Assembly (NCBI GenBank): GCA_903848935.1
Contig: CAINHO010000030.1
Coordinates: 62,001 to 126,000 of the forward strand
From: an uncultured Pseudomonadota bacterium
GTDB lineage: Bacteria > Pseudomonadota > Gammaproteobacteria > Methylococcales > Methylomonadaceae
Length of the DNA stretch: 64,000 bases
Reading direction: 5' to 3'
Below, piece by piece: positions 46,575-55,938 of the stretch. The notes under the pieces were generated by a model that was not told where the DNA came from, searched no databases, and was given only the letters and a program-made list of their open reading frames with translations. The stretch's first letter is position 1; each line of letters begins with the position of its first letter. Made by a program: the position numbers and the translations under genes.

Positions 46575-47495
46575 TTTATGACGACGAATCGTCACGCCTT
46601 TTTTGTGTAATATCGGATGTCGGTCACTTTTTGCACCGACAACTTCCTTCAAAATCCGTTGTACAAAATCTTGTGACGGCATTTTTAAATCCAAAAATTC
46701 AAACCATTGGCGCAAAATTAAACGCTGTTCAGTTTGGGAATACGTTACTAATTTTGGAATGTTAAGCGTTTCATCGTCCACATTAAAAACGGTTTCAAAT
46801 TCGGTTTGAGCGATTTTCGAAATCAACGTTTCAGCTTCAGCACAATGCGTCGCGGTTCGTGCCACCGTTTTATCAAGCGATTGCCAACGTTGTTTTAAGT
46901 GTGGAATGATTTCTTGCCGTAAAAAATTTCGGTCATAAATCGAACTTTGATTGCTTGGATCTTCAATCCAAACAAGTTTATTTTCCAAAGCATAAGCGTT
47001 AATCATTTCTTTGCCGATATTGAGCAACGGACGCACTAAATTCCCTTTTCCAAACGGTATTCTTTCAGGCATTCCCGCCAAACCGCGTAAACCACTTCCG
47101 CGAAAAAGCTGCAATAAAACTGTTTCTAATTGGTCTTCCCGATGTTGTGCGATTAACAATACGTCGTTCTCGTTAATCAGATTTTTAAATGCACTGTAAC
47201 GCGCATCGCGAGCTGATTCTTCGGGACTTTCACCTTGATTAGCGGTGGCATTTACACGCAATTCTAAAAACGAAACGCCTAGATTTTCAGCAATTTTTTG
47301 ACAATGAATCGCCCACGCATCGGCTTCTTTTTGCAGTCCGTGATGAATATAAACGGCGGTTATTTTCGATTTAAATTCGAGCAACGCCGCGCAAGCGTGC
47401 AATAAAACGTGTGAATCTACGCCACCGCTGTAGCCAATAAAAACACGATTTAATAGCAAAAAATCTGCCAATGCAGAAACAATTGAACCTTTCAC
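46518..47495 (-). CDS. tilS: tRNA(Ile)-lysidine synthetase, short form
   Basis: Converts C34 of the isoleucine CAT-anticodon tRNA to lysidine. The 325 residues carry the PP-loop GYSGGVDSHVLL near residue 20, followed by the N-type ATPase domain with HHGLQKEADAW, HREDQLETVLLQLFRGSGLRGLAGMP and the central helical region. E. coli TilS is 432 residues; here the last C-terminal domain is missing, as in some shorter bacterial TilS. The convergent overlap with bioA means both 3' ends are constrained. Confidence 0.92.
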   Translation of the reverse strand: MKGSIVSALADFLLLNRVFIGYSGGVDSHVLLHACAALLEFKSKITAVYIHHGLQKEADAWAIHCQKIAENLGVSFLELRVNATANQGESPEESARDARYSAFKNLINENDVLLIAQHREDQLETVLLQLFRGSGLRGLAGMPERIPFGKGNLVRPLLNIGKEMINAYALENKLVWIEDPSNQSSIYDRNFLRQEIIPHLKQRWQSLDKTVARTATHCAEAETLISKIAQTEFETVFNVDDETLNIPKLVTYSQTEQRLILRQWFEFLDLKMPSQDFVQRILKEVVGAKSDRHPILHKKGVTIRRHKSKLVILRDGLPSDIKHQR

Positions 47496-47568
47496 TTACT
47501 TACCTTGAGATTTGCATACTGTGAACCGATAATAACGTTTTTCAACGCCTTATAAAAATGAGGAAGTT

Positions 47569-48984
47569 ATGCGTCGCAAAGTCCGTGTGTATTTTTTTAG
47601 TTTATTTTTGTTGAGTTTCTTTAGTTTGCCGACGTGGGCGCAATTGCCCGATTTTACTGAAATGGTCAAAAGTAGTGGCGGAGCAGTAGTTAATATCAGC
47701 ACCACACAAAAAATTCCAGCAGGTGCAGAAGGTGGTGCAGAAATGCCACAATTCCCTGAAGGGTCAATGCCGCCAGAATTAGAGGAATTATTTCGACGTT
47801 TTAATGAACAACAAGGTGGTGGCGGTTACGCACCAAAAGAAGCGCGTTCATTAGGTTCAGGATTTATTATTTCGGCAGATGGTTACGTTTTAACTAATCA
47901 TCACGTCGTCAAAGATGCGACTGAAATTGTGGTGAAATTGTCCGACCGGCGCGAATTGGTTGCCAAGTTAATCGGTTCAGATGCACGGACAGACGTAGCG
48001 TTGTTGAAAATTGAAGCGCGTGATTTGCCTATCGTAACGATTGGCGCACCAGACAAATTACAAGTGGGCGAATGGGTATTGGCGATTGGGTCGCCATTTG
48101 GATTTGAACAATCCGTGACCGCTGGCATCGTGAGTGCGAAAGGACGCAGTTTGCCAGGTGGAAATTATGTGCCGTTCATTCAAACTGACGTAGCGATTAA
48201 CCCAGGAAATTCGGGGGGACCTCTGTTCAATATGGAAGGCAAAGTCGTCGGCATCAATTCGCAAATTTATAGCCGCACGGGTGGTTCGATGGGCTTGTCG
48301 TTTGCGATTCCGATGGATGTTGTTATGAATATCGTCGAACAAATTAAAGTGAAAGGTAAAGCATCGCACGGTTGGTTGGGCGTACAAATTCAAGATGTGA
48401 CTCGTGAACTCGCCGAATCATTCGGAATGAAAAAACCGCAAGGGGCGTTGGTCGCAAAAGTCATTCCTGGCGGTCCTGCGGAACAAGCAGGCGTTCAAAT
48501 TGGCGACGTGATTACGGAATTTAATGGGCAGCTCATCGACCATTCAGCGGATTTACCGCCGATGGTTGGCATTACGCCAATTAACAATGACGCGACGTTG
48601 AAAATTATTCGTCAAGGCGAAAACCGCATATTGCATTTCAATATCGGTTTGTTACCAGATGAAGAAGATAAATTAGCGGCAGCGAAAAGCCCGAATAAAT
48701 CGCCCGAAAACCAGTTAGGTATTACGGTTTCAGAATTGACTAATGAGCAACGGCAGTTGTTACAGATTCCGCACAATGGCGTATTAGTACAGGACGTAGC
48801 AAAAGGTGCGTCGCATGATGCGGGTCTTCAACGTGGTGATGTGATTTTACGCATTCAAAATATCATCGTGCGTGATTTGAGTGATTTTGACAAAATTGTC
48901 AAAAAATTGCCTACAGGCGTTTCGATTGCGATATTGATTCAACGCCAAGGAAATCCAGTATTTTTAGCATTGAAATTGAAATAG
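47569..48984 (+). CDS. Periplasmic Do-like serine protease (DegP/MucD type)
   Basis: HtrA-family periplasmic protease/chaperone for misfolded envelope proteins. The 471 residues have a signal peptide (1-24, cleavage after PTWA), a trypsin-like domain with H in LTNHHVVKD, D in RTDVALLKIE and S in NPGNSGGPLFN (about 105, 140 and 212), and two PDZ domains (about 265-355 and 375-465). The LA-loop stretch rich in Gly/Pro precedes the protease core. Length and the KSSGGAVVNIST start resemble MucD/DegP. Confidence 0.93.
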   Translation: MRRKVRVYFFSLFLLSFFSLPTWAQLPDFTEMVKSSGGAVVNISTTQKIPAGAEGGAEMPQFPEGSMPPELEELFRRFNEQQGGGGYAPKEARSLGSGFIISADGYVLTNHHVVKDATEIVVKLSDRRELVAKLIGSDARTDVALLKIEARDLPIVTIGAPDKLQVGEWVLAIGSPFGFEQSVTAGIVSAKGRSLPGGNYVPFIQTDVAINPGNSGGPLFNMEGKVVGINSQIYSRTGGSMGLSFAIPMDVVMNIVEQIKVKGKASHGWLGVQIQDVTRELAESFGMKKPQGALVAKVIPGGPAEQAGVQIGDVITEFNGQLIDHSADLPPMVGITPINNDATLKIIRQGENRILHFNIGLLPDEEDKLAAAKSPNKSPENQLGITVSELTNEQRQLLQIPHNGVLVQDVAKGASHDAGLQRGDVILRIQNIIVRDLSDFDKIVKKLPTGVSIAILIQRQGNPVFLALKLK

Positions 48985-49031
48985 TATGTATTGGGTGACG
49001 TGATATTATCATTTCGCCAAGAGATGGTTTG

Positions 49032-49062
49032 AGCATTGGGCGACAAATAGCCCAATGCTTTT
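49032..49062 (+). terminator. Rho-independent terminator after the Do-like protease
   Basis: Perfect 10-bp stem AGCATTGGGC/GCCCAATGCT, 8-base loop, followed by a short T-run. Confidence 0.75.
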
Positions 49063-49118
49063 CAGAAATCAACGGAAGCAAAATTTTAAAAATTTAATTC
49101 ACACAGAGGGACATTATC

Positions 49119-49721
49119 ATGCGTACCCAATTTTTATTATCAATCGCCGTCATTACTTTATTGAGCGGTTGTGCGAATCAAACGCCTACTTTAAGTTCAG
49201 GCAATGTCGAATACGGCGACCACAAAGCCGTTGAAACTTTGACCAACGAATTCGGTTCAACTGACTTACAAAGTATCGCACAAGCCATGACTAATTCATT
49301 GCTTCAATCCCCTGCCGTTGGCGCGAAACAACGTCCGCTCGTCACCATCGCCGAGGTAAAAAATCGTACCAGCGAATATATCGACACGAAATCCATCACC
49401 GATACCATTCGCACCAAGGTCATGAAAAGCGGTTTAGTACGGTTTGCCGTGGATACCAGCGGAATGCAAACGCAAACCGACGAAATTGTTCGCCAAAGCC
49501 AAAGTGGAATGTACAAAAAAAGTATGTCGAAAAAAATCGGGCAAATGGAAGGGGCAGATTTCCGAATCGAAGGCACGATTACTTCAATTGTGAAACAGAC
49601 TGACGATGTCAAAGACGTTTATTACAAGTTTAGTTTGCAGTTAATCGACAATGAAAGTGGTGTAATGGAATGGGCGGACGAAAAAGAAATCCGTAAAACG
49701 TCTACTAAATCGATGTTCTAA
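49119..49721 (+). CDS. lpoB: Penicillin-binding-protein activator LpoB-like lipoprotein
   Basis: Outer-membrane lipoprotein that activates PBP1b in peptidoglycan synthesis. The 200 residues include a lipoprotein signal (LLSGC, cysteine at 18) and the LpoB domain: PLVTIAEVKNRTSEYIDTKSITDTIRTKVMKSGLVRFAVD, the GADFRIEGTITSIVKQ strand and YKFSLQLIDNESG. The proline-rich stalk seen in E. coli LpoB is lacking. No mrcB is nearby. Confidence 0.87.
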   Translation: MRTQFLLSIAVITLLSGCANQTPTLSSGNVEYGDHKAVETLTNEFGSTDLQSIAQAMTNSLLQSPAVGAKQRPLVTIAEVKNRTSEYIDTKSITDTIRTKVMKSGLVRFAVDTSGMQTQTDEIVRQSQSGMYKKSMSKKIGQMEGADFRIEGTITSIVKQTDDVKDVYYKFSLQLIDNESGVMEWADEKEIRKTSTKSMF

Positions 49722-49789
49722 AGCTGGGGAAGTGTAATAAATTCAGAAAACTAGTGAATTTCTCGGTACCATACAGTTAAAGCAAACGC

Positions 49790-49819
49790 CAAGTATCGAT
49801 AAATAATTATCGATACTTG
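49790..49819. terminator. Perfect 13-bp inverted repeat between lpoB and pgi
   Basis: CAAGTATCGATAA/TTATCGATACTTG with a 4-base ATAA loop, in the gap between two converging genes. There is no T-run on either side, so intrinsic termination is uncertain. Confidence 0.45.
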
Positions 49820-49838
49820 AGACATCAAAAATTCCAAA

Positions 49839-51479
49839 TTAACCCTCGTGCGCCATTTTCTTATAAGCGTTAATCAAAGCATTCGTCGAACAATCGTGAC
49901 TGGTGATTTCGTCATTATTATTCAATTCAGGCAAAATAACTTTCGCTAATACCTTACCTAATTGCACACCCATTTGATCGTAAGAATTGATGTTCCAAAT
50001 CACGCCTTGAACAAAAATTTTGTGTTCATATAACGCAATCAAAGAACCTAATGTTTTAGGTGTTAATTTTTTAAACAAAAACGCATTCGATGGTTTGTTG
50101 CCATCAAATACTTTTGATGCCACCAAAACAGCATCTTTACATTCTTCTGCCGTTAAATCACGCTTCACTTCTTCAACCGTTTTACCGTGCATCAAGGCTT
50201 CGGGTTGCGCGAGAAAATTGGAAATCAAAATTTTGTGATGTTCTGGTAAATCATAGTAGCTAATCGCAGGTGCAAGAAAATCGCACGGAATCAATTTAGT
50301 ACCTTGATGAATCAACTGATAAAAAGCGTGTTGACCGTTCGTACCCGGATGTCCCCAAATAATGGGACCGGTACTGTAATCGACTTTTTTACCGGTAATG
50401 GTCACACTTTTACCGTTACTTTCCATATCACCTTGTTGAAAATAATCGGCGAAATAACGCATCGATTGGTCATAAGCGAGCATTGCGTGGGTTTCGGCAT
50501 TGAAGAAATTGTTATACCAAACGCCCAGCAATCCCATAATTACAGGAATGTTTTGTTCAAACGGCGTGTTTCTGAAATGGTTATCCGCTTCATGTGCGCC
50601 TTCTAATAACTCCTCAAATTTATCCATGCCGACATAAAGCGCAATCGATAAGCCAATCGCTGACCACAATGAATAACGCCCGCCGACCCAATCCCAAAAT
50701 TCAAACATATTATCGGTATCAATTCCAAACGCTTCGACACCTTTGGCGTTCGTGGATAACGCGGCAAAATGTTTCGCCACAGCAGAGCTGTCGGGGGCGA
50801 ATTTAAGCAACCATGCGCGAGCTGAGTTCGCATTAGTAATCGTTTCTTGGGTATTAAAAGTTTTTGAACCCACTAAAAATAACGTGGTTTCAGGTGATAA
50901 ATTTTCTAACGTTTCAATTAGGTCAGTTTGATCTACGTTTGATACAAAATGTACGCGCAACGCAGGAGTGGCATAAGGATGCAATGCCGCCGTGACCATT
51001 TTCGGCCCTAAATCTGAACCACCGATGCCGATATTCACAATATCCGTAATCGCTTTGTCGGTATAGCCTTTCCATTCGCCCGACCGCACGCGCTCACAAA
51101 AACGACGCATTTTTTCAAGAACCGCGTTAATTTGCGGCATCACATCTTTGCCATCAACAAAAACTGGCGTGTTAGCGCGGTTGCGTAGCGCGGTATGTAA
51201 CACCGCACGGTGTTCCGTAACATTGATTTTTTCACCCAAAAACATGGCGTTAATTTTCGCGTCTAAATTTGCTTGTTTCGCTAAATTGATCAACAAGGGC
51301 AAGGTGTCATCATCAATACGATTTTTAGAATAATCGAATAAAAGATCGCCAAACGAGAGCGAAAATTTTTCATGACGATGCGTGTCATTTTTAAAACTTT
51401 CAACCAAACTTTGATTGCGAATGTGATCATAATGATTTTGTAAATCCGCCCAAGCGGGCGTAGCGGTCAACGATGCCAT
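49839..51479 (-). CDS. pgi: Glucose-6-phosphate isomerase
   Basis: Interconverts glucose-6-phosphate and fructose-6-phosphate. The ATG at 51479 gives 546 residues (E. coli 549) with N-terminus [19 protein letters not shown]; an upstream in-frame start (51590) adds 37 foreign residues. Signatures: [14 protein letters not shown] near 150, [14 protein letters not shown] near 205, [13 protein letters not shown] near 270, and the C-terminal [12 protein letters not shown] near 500. Confidence 0.97.
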   Translation of the reverse strand: MASLTATPAWADLQNHYDHIRNQSLVESFKNDTHRHEKFSLSFGDLLFDYSKNRIDDDTLPLLINLAKQANLDAKINAMFLGEKINVTEHRAVLHTALRNRANTPVFVDGKDVMPQINAVLEKMRRFCERVRSGEWKGYTDKAITDIVNIGIGGSDLGPKMVTAALHPYATPALRVHFVSNVDQTDLIETLENLSPETTLFLVGSKTFNTQETITNANSARAWLLKFAPDSSAVAKHFAALSTNAKGVEAFGIDTDNMFEFWDWVGGRYSLWSAIGLSIALYVGMDKFEELLEGAHEADNHFRNTPFEQNIPVIMGLLGVWYNNFFNAETHAMLAYDQSMRYFADYFQQGDMESNGKSVTITGKKVDYSTGPIIWGHPGTNGQHAFYQLIHQGTKLIPCDFLAPAISYYDLPEHHKILISNFLAQPEALMHGKTVEEVKRDLTAEECKDAVLVASKVFDGNKPSNAFLFKKLTPKTLGSLIALYEHKIFVQGVIWNINSYDQMGVQLGKVLAKVILPELNNNDEITSHDCSTNALINAYKKMAHEG

Positions 51480-51635
51480 GTGGTAGAACTCCGATAAAAG
51501 AAAAATTGCCGCAAGTCTACGAAAATTAAGGGCAGATAGCAATAATACGCAGCGTAGTTCATTCCTTTTAACGTGCTGCAAATTTATCACCTCAGGCAGC
51601 TTTATTTGTGTAAATTGGCGTGTTAAAGTTAGCCG

Positions 51636-51664
51636 ATGCTATCACCTTGATGAGATAGCATTTT
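51636..51664 (+). terminator. Hairpin in the leader region of the 51701 gene
   Basis: Stem ATGCTATC/GATAGCAT, 10-base loop, followed by TTT then A-rich sequence. It could terminate upstream transcripts or act as an attenuator for the copper-protein pair. Confidence 0.4.
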
Positions 51665-51700
51665 AAAAATAATAATTATCAAACAGGCAGAGAGGATTTT

Positions 51701-52291
51701 ATGAACATGAAACAATTTATCAAAAAAACATCACTCGGTTTAACCGCATTGCTGTTCTCATCCGCATTGTGGGCACATGGTGGCGCGGCAGGTACCGATA
51801 CCGATCAATGCAAATTTGAATTGGAACCGACGCATTGGATTCATTACACCGCCTATCAACCGAAAGCTTTTCCAGCAGAAGATTTTTGCGGCAACATTCC
51901 AAGCACTAACACCTTAACGCAGTTAGTTTTTGATTATCAAGATATGAAATACCGCAACATGGCGGTTGAATTTGAAGTCACGAAAGAACCTGAAGGCAAG
52001 CGTGTTTTCTTCCAAGAAGCAGCGAAACACAAGTCGGGAACAATTATGTTGTCATTACCTGAAGGCGTGCCAGAAGCAGGTAAATACTTGATTCACATCA
52101 CGCTTGTGCCTGATGCAGGTGAACGTTTAGATGCACACATGAGTTTCCAAGCGGGTAAAGGTCAATCTGCCACTCGCAACGAAATGTTCTTGTATGGTTT
52201 CTTTGCGTTCGCGGGTTTGTATATTGTGTATTTATCAAATGCCGGCTTCAAACGTACTGTTGACGGTATGTTAGGTAAATTAAAAGATTAA
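51701..52291 (+). CDS. Exported membrane-anchored protein of unknown function, first gene of a copper-protein pair
   Basis: Not recognised as a named family. The 196 residues have a signal peptide (about 1-25, ending ALWA), a beta-rich periplasmic part (about 26-155) with two cysteines and several histidines (AHGGAAGTD, LEPTHWIHY, HITLVPDAGERLDAHM), and a C-terminal membrane helix (about 162-180; MFLYGFFAFAGLYIVYL). AGAGAGG SD precedes the ATG. It is 53 bases before a cupredoxin gene with the same topology, so both probably act together at the periplasmic face. Confidence 0.65.
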   Translation: MNMKQFIKKTSLGLTALLFSSALWAHGGAAGTDTDQCKFELEPTHWIHYTAYQPKAFPAEDFCGNIPSTNTLTQLVFDYQDMKYRNMAVEFEVTKEPEGKRVFFQEAAKHKSGTIMLSLPEGVPEAGKYLIHITLVPDAGERLDAHMSFQAGKGQSATRNEMFLYGFFAFAGLYIVYLSNAGFKRTVDGMLGKLKD

Positions 52292-52344
52292 ATCGGCAAA
52301 TCACGACACGGATGTCGTTTTACTTCTTATGAGGCAATAAAGAG

Positions 52345-53214
52345 ATGATGAAATTAGTATCAGTCAGTGTATTTGCGGCGTTATTTTCGCTACCGTCATT
52401 TGCTCAAGAATTCCAAGACCACGATGCAGGAATGCTCATGAATCATGGTGATGGGCATTTGATGGATATGGCGGGCGGCATGGTCATGGGTAATAATCCC
52501 GACACGCTTCCGGGTGGTTGTGACAAAGTGGCTGAAACCAAAGAAATCACCGTCCACGCGGGTCATAAATATGCCGAGAAATTTCCTGGTCGAATGTTCG
52601 CGTTTGATACGCAAGAATTTCAATTTAAGCCTTGCACGAAACTGACGGTACATTTCATCAACGATGACAGCGTGCGTCATCAATGGATGATGCACGGTTT
52701 GCCGAAGTATTTATATCCCAAAGGGATGTTTCATTTAGAAGTTTCAGGGCCTGCAAAAATTTCAGGTACGTTGATTTTGCCACCTGGCGATAAAACCTAT
52801 TTGGTGCATTGCGACATCGCGCAACACATGGAAAAAGGCATGAAAGCCCAACTCAAAGTGGGCAAAGGAGATGGCGATTTACCGAGTATTCCGAATGTAA
52901 CAGCGAATATCGTAGCGGATGATTACAAAATTACCTTGCCCGAATTGCTCGCAAAAGCCCACGCAGAAGCGGATTTACCTGAACCTGCCGTTGTTGAAAC
53001 TGCGCCTGTTAAACCACCAGTTGTTATCGAAGAAAGCAGTATTTTTTCGGGCGTAACCGTGATTGGTTTAGCGTTAGGAATTTTAGTTGCCCCCATTTTG
53101 GCGCGTAAATTTAAAGGCATGAGCGTGACAGAAATTGTCTCGTATTTGTTTGATTTGACGAATTCTCTGATTGAATCAGTGATTAAAAAAGTTCAGCAGT
53201 TACTGAAAAAATAA
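52345..53214 (+). CDS. Membrane-anchored cupredoxin-domain protein
   Basis: The 289 residues have a signal peptide (1-20), a Met/His-rich segment (about 24-50; DHDAGMLMNHGDGHLMDMAGGMVMG) typical of copper binding, and a cupredoxin domain with H112 plus the Cx4Hx4M motif C156, H161, M166 of a type 1 copper site. A proline-rich spacer, a membrane helix near 235-255 and an amphipathic C-terminal tail follow. It is probably tethered in the inner membrane facing the periplasm, as electron carrier or copper acceptor (inference). A terminator follows. Confidence 0.78.
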   Translation: MMKLVSVSVFAALFSLPSFAQEFQDHDAGMLMNHGDGHLMDMAGGMVMGNNPDTLPGGCDKVAETKEITVHAGHKYAEKFPGRMFAFDTQEFQFKPCTKLTVHFINDDSVRHQWMMHGLPKYLYPKGMFHLEVSGPAKISGTLILPPGDKTYLVHCDIAQHMEKGMKAQLKVGKGDGDLPSIPNVTANIVADDYKITLPELLAKAHAEADLPEPAVVETAPVKPPVVIEESSIFSGVTVIGLALGILVAPILARKFKGMSVTEIVSYLFDLTNSLIESVIKKVQQLLKK

Positions 53215-53228
53215 AAGATTTTGAACAC

Positions 53229-53258
53229 AAAAAAAGCCCGCATGATGCGGGCTTTTTT
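53229..53258. terminator. Bidirectional terminator between cupredoxin and metalloprotease genes
   Basis: Stem GCCCGC/GCGGGC, loop ATGAT, flanked by seven A on the left and six T on the right. It serves two convergent genes. Confidence 0.9.
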
Positions 53259-53279
53259 GTACCACAAAAACAAATATTT

Positions 53280-54830
53280 TCAACCAATCACTGTCGGCGG
53301 AACACCCACAATCGTCAGTCCCATATCTTGGAGCATCGCTACATCCAACGCCGATATAGTTCGCACTTCGTCTGTCCCAATTGAATCCGACATCAAATCA
53401 TTGGCAACCGCAACATGATAATATGCAGAACCATCGCCAGCACTCGCTGCATCTAATGGAACAGGCTTATTACCGTTAGCCGCTTCAGCATGAGTCCCCG
53501 TAAAAACAGGCAAATTATTTTGCATTGAAACCAAGGCATCGTAAGGTGTTTTCAAACCACCCGTTACATCAAAATTTCCCGTAAATGCCAAACCGTGCAA
53601 AATTTCATGCGTCAAAATACTGGTCAAATCATATTTTCCAGCGGTAGCTGTGCCGCTAAATGACATTTGACTGAGATCATTGAGGTTAATGTACATTGTC
53701 GCATCGGGCGTTCCAGCATTTGAATTTACACCCGATGCCGAATCAGCCAAAAATGTAGTGGTTTCAGTCACACCATTTTGATTATTGCTAGAAGAAACGA
53801 GATTAGCATTCCCTTCTGCCAAGGTTGTTTGCGAAGTTTGTTCCGTTAAAACTTGAAGATTAAACGTCGCTTTTGAGCCGATATATTGCCCGATATTATC
53901 CAGAGCCGTTTTAATATCTGATTCAACATTTGCAAGATTAGCACCTAATAAATTGGCTTTACTAAAATCAATCGAATACAGAAGATTCGTGCCACCTGAA
54001 ATTGTAGTCGGCGTTGCGGGTGCCGTTGGATCAGTTACCGTCACACCCCATGAATTCCAACCTCCGAATGAACCTGTAATTTCCCACGATGCACTTAGCG
54101 TTTTGTCAACAAATTGAATTTGTGAACCGATTGCAGATTGATTCACATCAACAAACGCCACGTCATTTCCACTGTTGTCCGAAACCACTACTGTTCCGCC
54201 TTCGACGTTGTAGGAATAATCACTCAATTTTCCAGGCAATACCACAGTTTCAACGGTACTAGACACGTCTACGCCTGTTACACCAGGAGCCAACGTCACT
54301 ATTTCTTGCCCAGAATTGCCATAAACCTGCAAATCATTAGTGGCGGCGGTGAAATTTTGACCTTTATCTAATTGAATTTGAGACAAGTTAAAAACGCCAT
54401 TCCCTGAACTATCCAACGATAGCGTTCCGACGGCATTTGAAAAATTTAGAGCTTCGTTATGGTTAGCAGCAACACTCAGCGTCGCCAAATTCCCCGCCGT
54501 TGAATTGATAGCGAGGGTGCCTGAAGCTGAAACTAATACGCTCGGGTCGAATTTAATGCCACTCAATGTGACTGATTCCACCGTTGAATCGATTTTAATA
54601 CCGCTGACATTTTGAGCTATCGTGACTTTTTCAGAACCCGTATTGCCATGAATACTCAGACCGTTATTTTTCACGGTATAGGATTGATTCACGCCGATAT
54701 TTACATCTGTGCCAGTTAGCGTAGCGGGTGCAGCGGTTTTTCGGTGTGAAAAGGAGTTGAAAGGATTTAAATTAAACAGCGAATTAAAATTAAACATTGA
54801 GTTAAATAATGAATCGTAATTACTAAACAT
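53280..54830 (-). CDS. Large metzincin-like metalloprotease with N-terminal beta repeats
   Basis: The 516-residue protein starts with an Asn/Phe/Ser-rich segment without a signal peptide, then two related beta-rich units (about 40-80 and 130-170; GNTGSEKVTIAQNVSGIKI versus GNSGQEIVTLAPGVTGVDV), and ends with a protease domain holding HEILH at 408-412 and a NDLM Met-turn-like motif near 473. ATG 54830 is preferred because GAGG sits 7 bases upstream and overlaps the in-frame ATG at 54842. Secretion by a type I or similar system is possible, but no transporter is adjacent. Confidence 0.72.
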   Translation of the reverse strand: MFSNYDSLFNSMFNFNSLFNLNPFNSFSHRKTAAPATLTGTDVNIGVNQSYTVKNNGLSIHGNTGSEKVTIAQNVSGIKIDSTVESVTLSGIKFDPSVLVSASGTLAINSTAGNLATLSVAANHNEALNFSNAVGTLSLDSSGNGVFNLSQIQLDKGQNFTAATNDLQVYGNSGQEIVTLAPGVTGVDVSSTVETVVLPGKLSDYSYNVEGGTVVVSDNSGNDVAFVDVNQSAIGSQIQFVDKTLSASWEITGSFGGWNSWGVTVTDPTAPATPTTISGGTNLLYSIDFSKANLLGANLANVESDIKTALDNIGQYIGSKATFNLQVLTEQTSQTTLAEGNANLVSSSNNQNGVTETTTFLADSASGVNSNAGTPDATMYINLNDLSQMSFSGTATAGKYDLTSILTHEILHGLAFTGNFDVTGGLKTPYDALVSMQNNLPVFTGTHAEAANGNKPVPLDAASAGDGSAYYHVAVANDLMSDSIGTDEVRTISALDVAMLQDMGLTIVGVPPTVIG

Positions 54831-54914
54831 AAAAGACCTCATTTAAAAAATTTCGGTTAATACAACTGTTAAAAAAGCATCTTTGTAAAAGGCTGCAAAT
54901 TTGCTTCAGCGAAA

Positions 54915-54923
54915 AGTATACCA
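54915..54923 (-). promoter_or_regulatory. Extended -10 promoter of the metalloprotease gene
   Basis: Minus-strand TGGTATACT (TGn plus TATACT), 85 bases before the start codon. No good -35 box is seen, as expected for an extended -10 element. Confidence 0.5.
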
Positions 54924-54978
54924 AATTTCTTGAAATTATAACTATTTGATAATAATAATCTTTATAATGAATTCATTT

Positions 54979-55022
54979 AAAAAAAATGGGTTAAAAGCAC
55001 CATCGCTGGTTTTTTTAACCCA
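54979..55022 (-). terminator. Rho-independent terminator of the DUF5765-like gene
   Basis: Read on the minus strand, stem TGGGTTAAAA/TTTTAACCCA with inner ACCA/TGGT pairing is followed by eight T. It ends transcription from 55034-55786. Confidence 0.8.
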
Positions 55023-55033
55023 AACATTAAAAC

Positions 55034-55786
55034 TTACAGCGAGTCGCCAATGGTTTTTTTATAAAATGGCCAATTCGTAACGTGCAGATATTTTCGTATC
55101 GGAGATTTGATGACTGACACGCAAAGCGCAATCGAAAATAAGCACCATACCGCCGCATATTCATTAGGATCGCTAGTCGTAATGTCGGAAATCCACGGCC
55201 CCATAAAGTAATGAAATAACACAAATTTCCACGAACCATAAAGCGTTGGCATAACAAACGCCACTAAAATATACGCCAAAACGTGCAAGCCCCAATTGAA
55301 ATTAAATAACCATTCCACTGGATGCGAAAGTAAGCCATTCAACGGCATTTGCCACGCAATATGCCACGCGCCAGAAACTGAACAAATATGCGGCCCACAG
55401 AAACCTTCCGTGCCAATCACACATTCTCCCGCCCATGCGAACGGATACATTTTAAACAGCATTAAAATCGAACCCACCGCGCTAATGGTGTAAACAGCGG
55501 TGCGGATTTTAAGTTTCACGCTTTCGGGAATGAAATACATCGCCACCATGTTGACAAAAAACGGCTGAAACGCGACGTGTAAATAACCCAGCATCGTCAG
55601 TATTTGATTATTCGGATTGTCACACAAATCGATATAAACGTAAGTGAACGCTTGCAATAATTCCATCAGCGCAAAATACGTCAATGGAATCCACAGCTCT
55701 TTGGACTCGCCTTTTTTAGCAATGTAATAAGCCGTACCCAAACCAACAGCCGCCAATACGCCCGATGCTTCACCACTCCAACACAT
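55034..55786 (-). CDS. Multi-pass membrane protein (DUF5765-like)
   Basis: The 250-residue protein opens MCWSGEASGVLAAVGLGTAYYIAKKGE and has about seven hydrophobic segments spread over its length, with conserved-looking histidines and tryptophans (CSVSGAWHIAWQMP, NFNWGLHVLAYILVAF). I recall similar proteins in marine and methanotrophic gammaproteobacteria under a domain of unknown function; the assignment to that family is from memory. It stands alone, with an own extended -10 promoter and terminator. Confidence 0.6.
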   Translation of the reverse strand: MCWSGEASGVLAAVGLGTAYYIAKKGESKELWIPLTYFALMELLQAFTYVYIDLCDNPNNQILTMLGYLHVAFQPFFVNMVAMYFIPESVKLKIRTAVYTISAVGSILMLFKMYPFAWAGECVIGTEGFCGPHICSVSGAWHIAWQMPLNGLLSHPVEWLFNFNWGLHVLAYILVAFVMPTLYGSWKFVLFHYFMGPWISDITTSDPNEYAAVWCLFSIALCVSVIKSPIRKYLHVTNWPFYKKTIGDSL

Positions 55787-55861
55787 GTTTGTTCCTCATT
55801 AAATTTTATAGTTTTAGTTATTTTTAGTTAAACGTGGCTCTTATTCACCACGCATCGCGAA

Positions 55862-55870
55862 AGTATATCA
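55862..55870 (-). promoter_or_regulatory. Extended -10 promoter of the DUF5765-like gene
   Basis: Minus-strand TGATATACT (TGn plus TATACT), 76 bases before the start codon at 55786. Confidence 0.5.
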
Positions 55871-55896
55871 CAGCCAAAAATCCCTGCTTTTCAATG

Positions 55897-55905
55897 TGCT
55901 ATACT
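55897..55905 (+). promoter_or_regulatory. Extended -10 promoter of the radical SAM gene
   Basis: Plus-strand TGCTATACT (TGn plus TATACT), 34 bases before the ATG at 55939 and back-to-back with the minus-strand element at 55862. Confidence 0.5.
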
Positions 55906-55938
55906 TAAAAACTTTGTTAATTCTGCCTCCCTTTTTAA

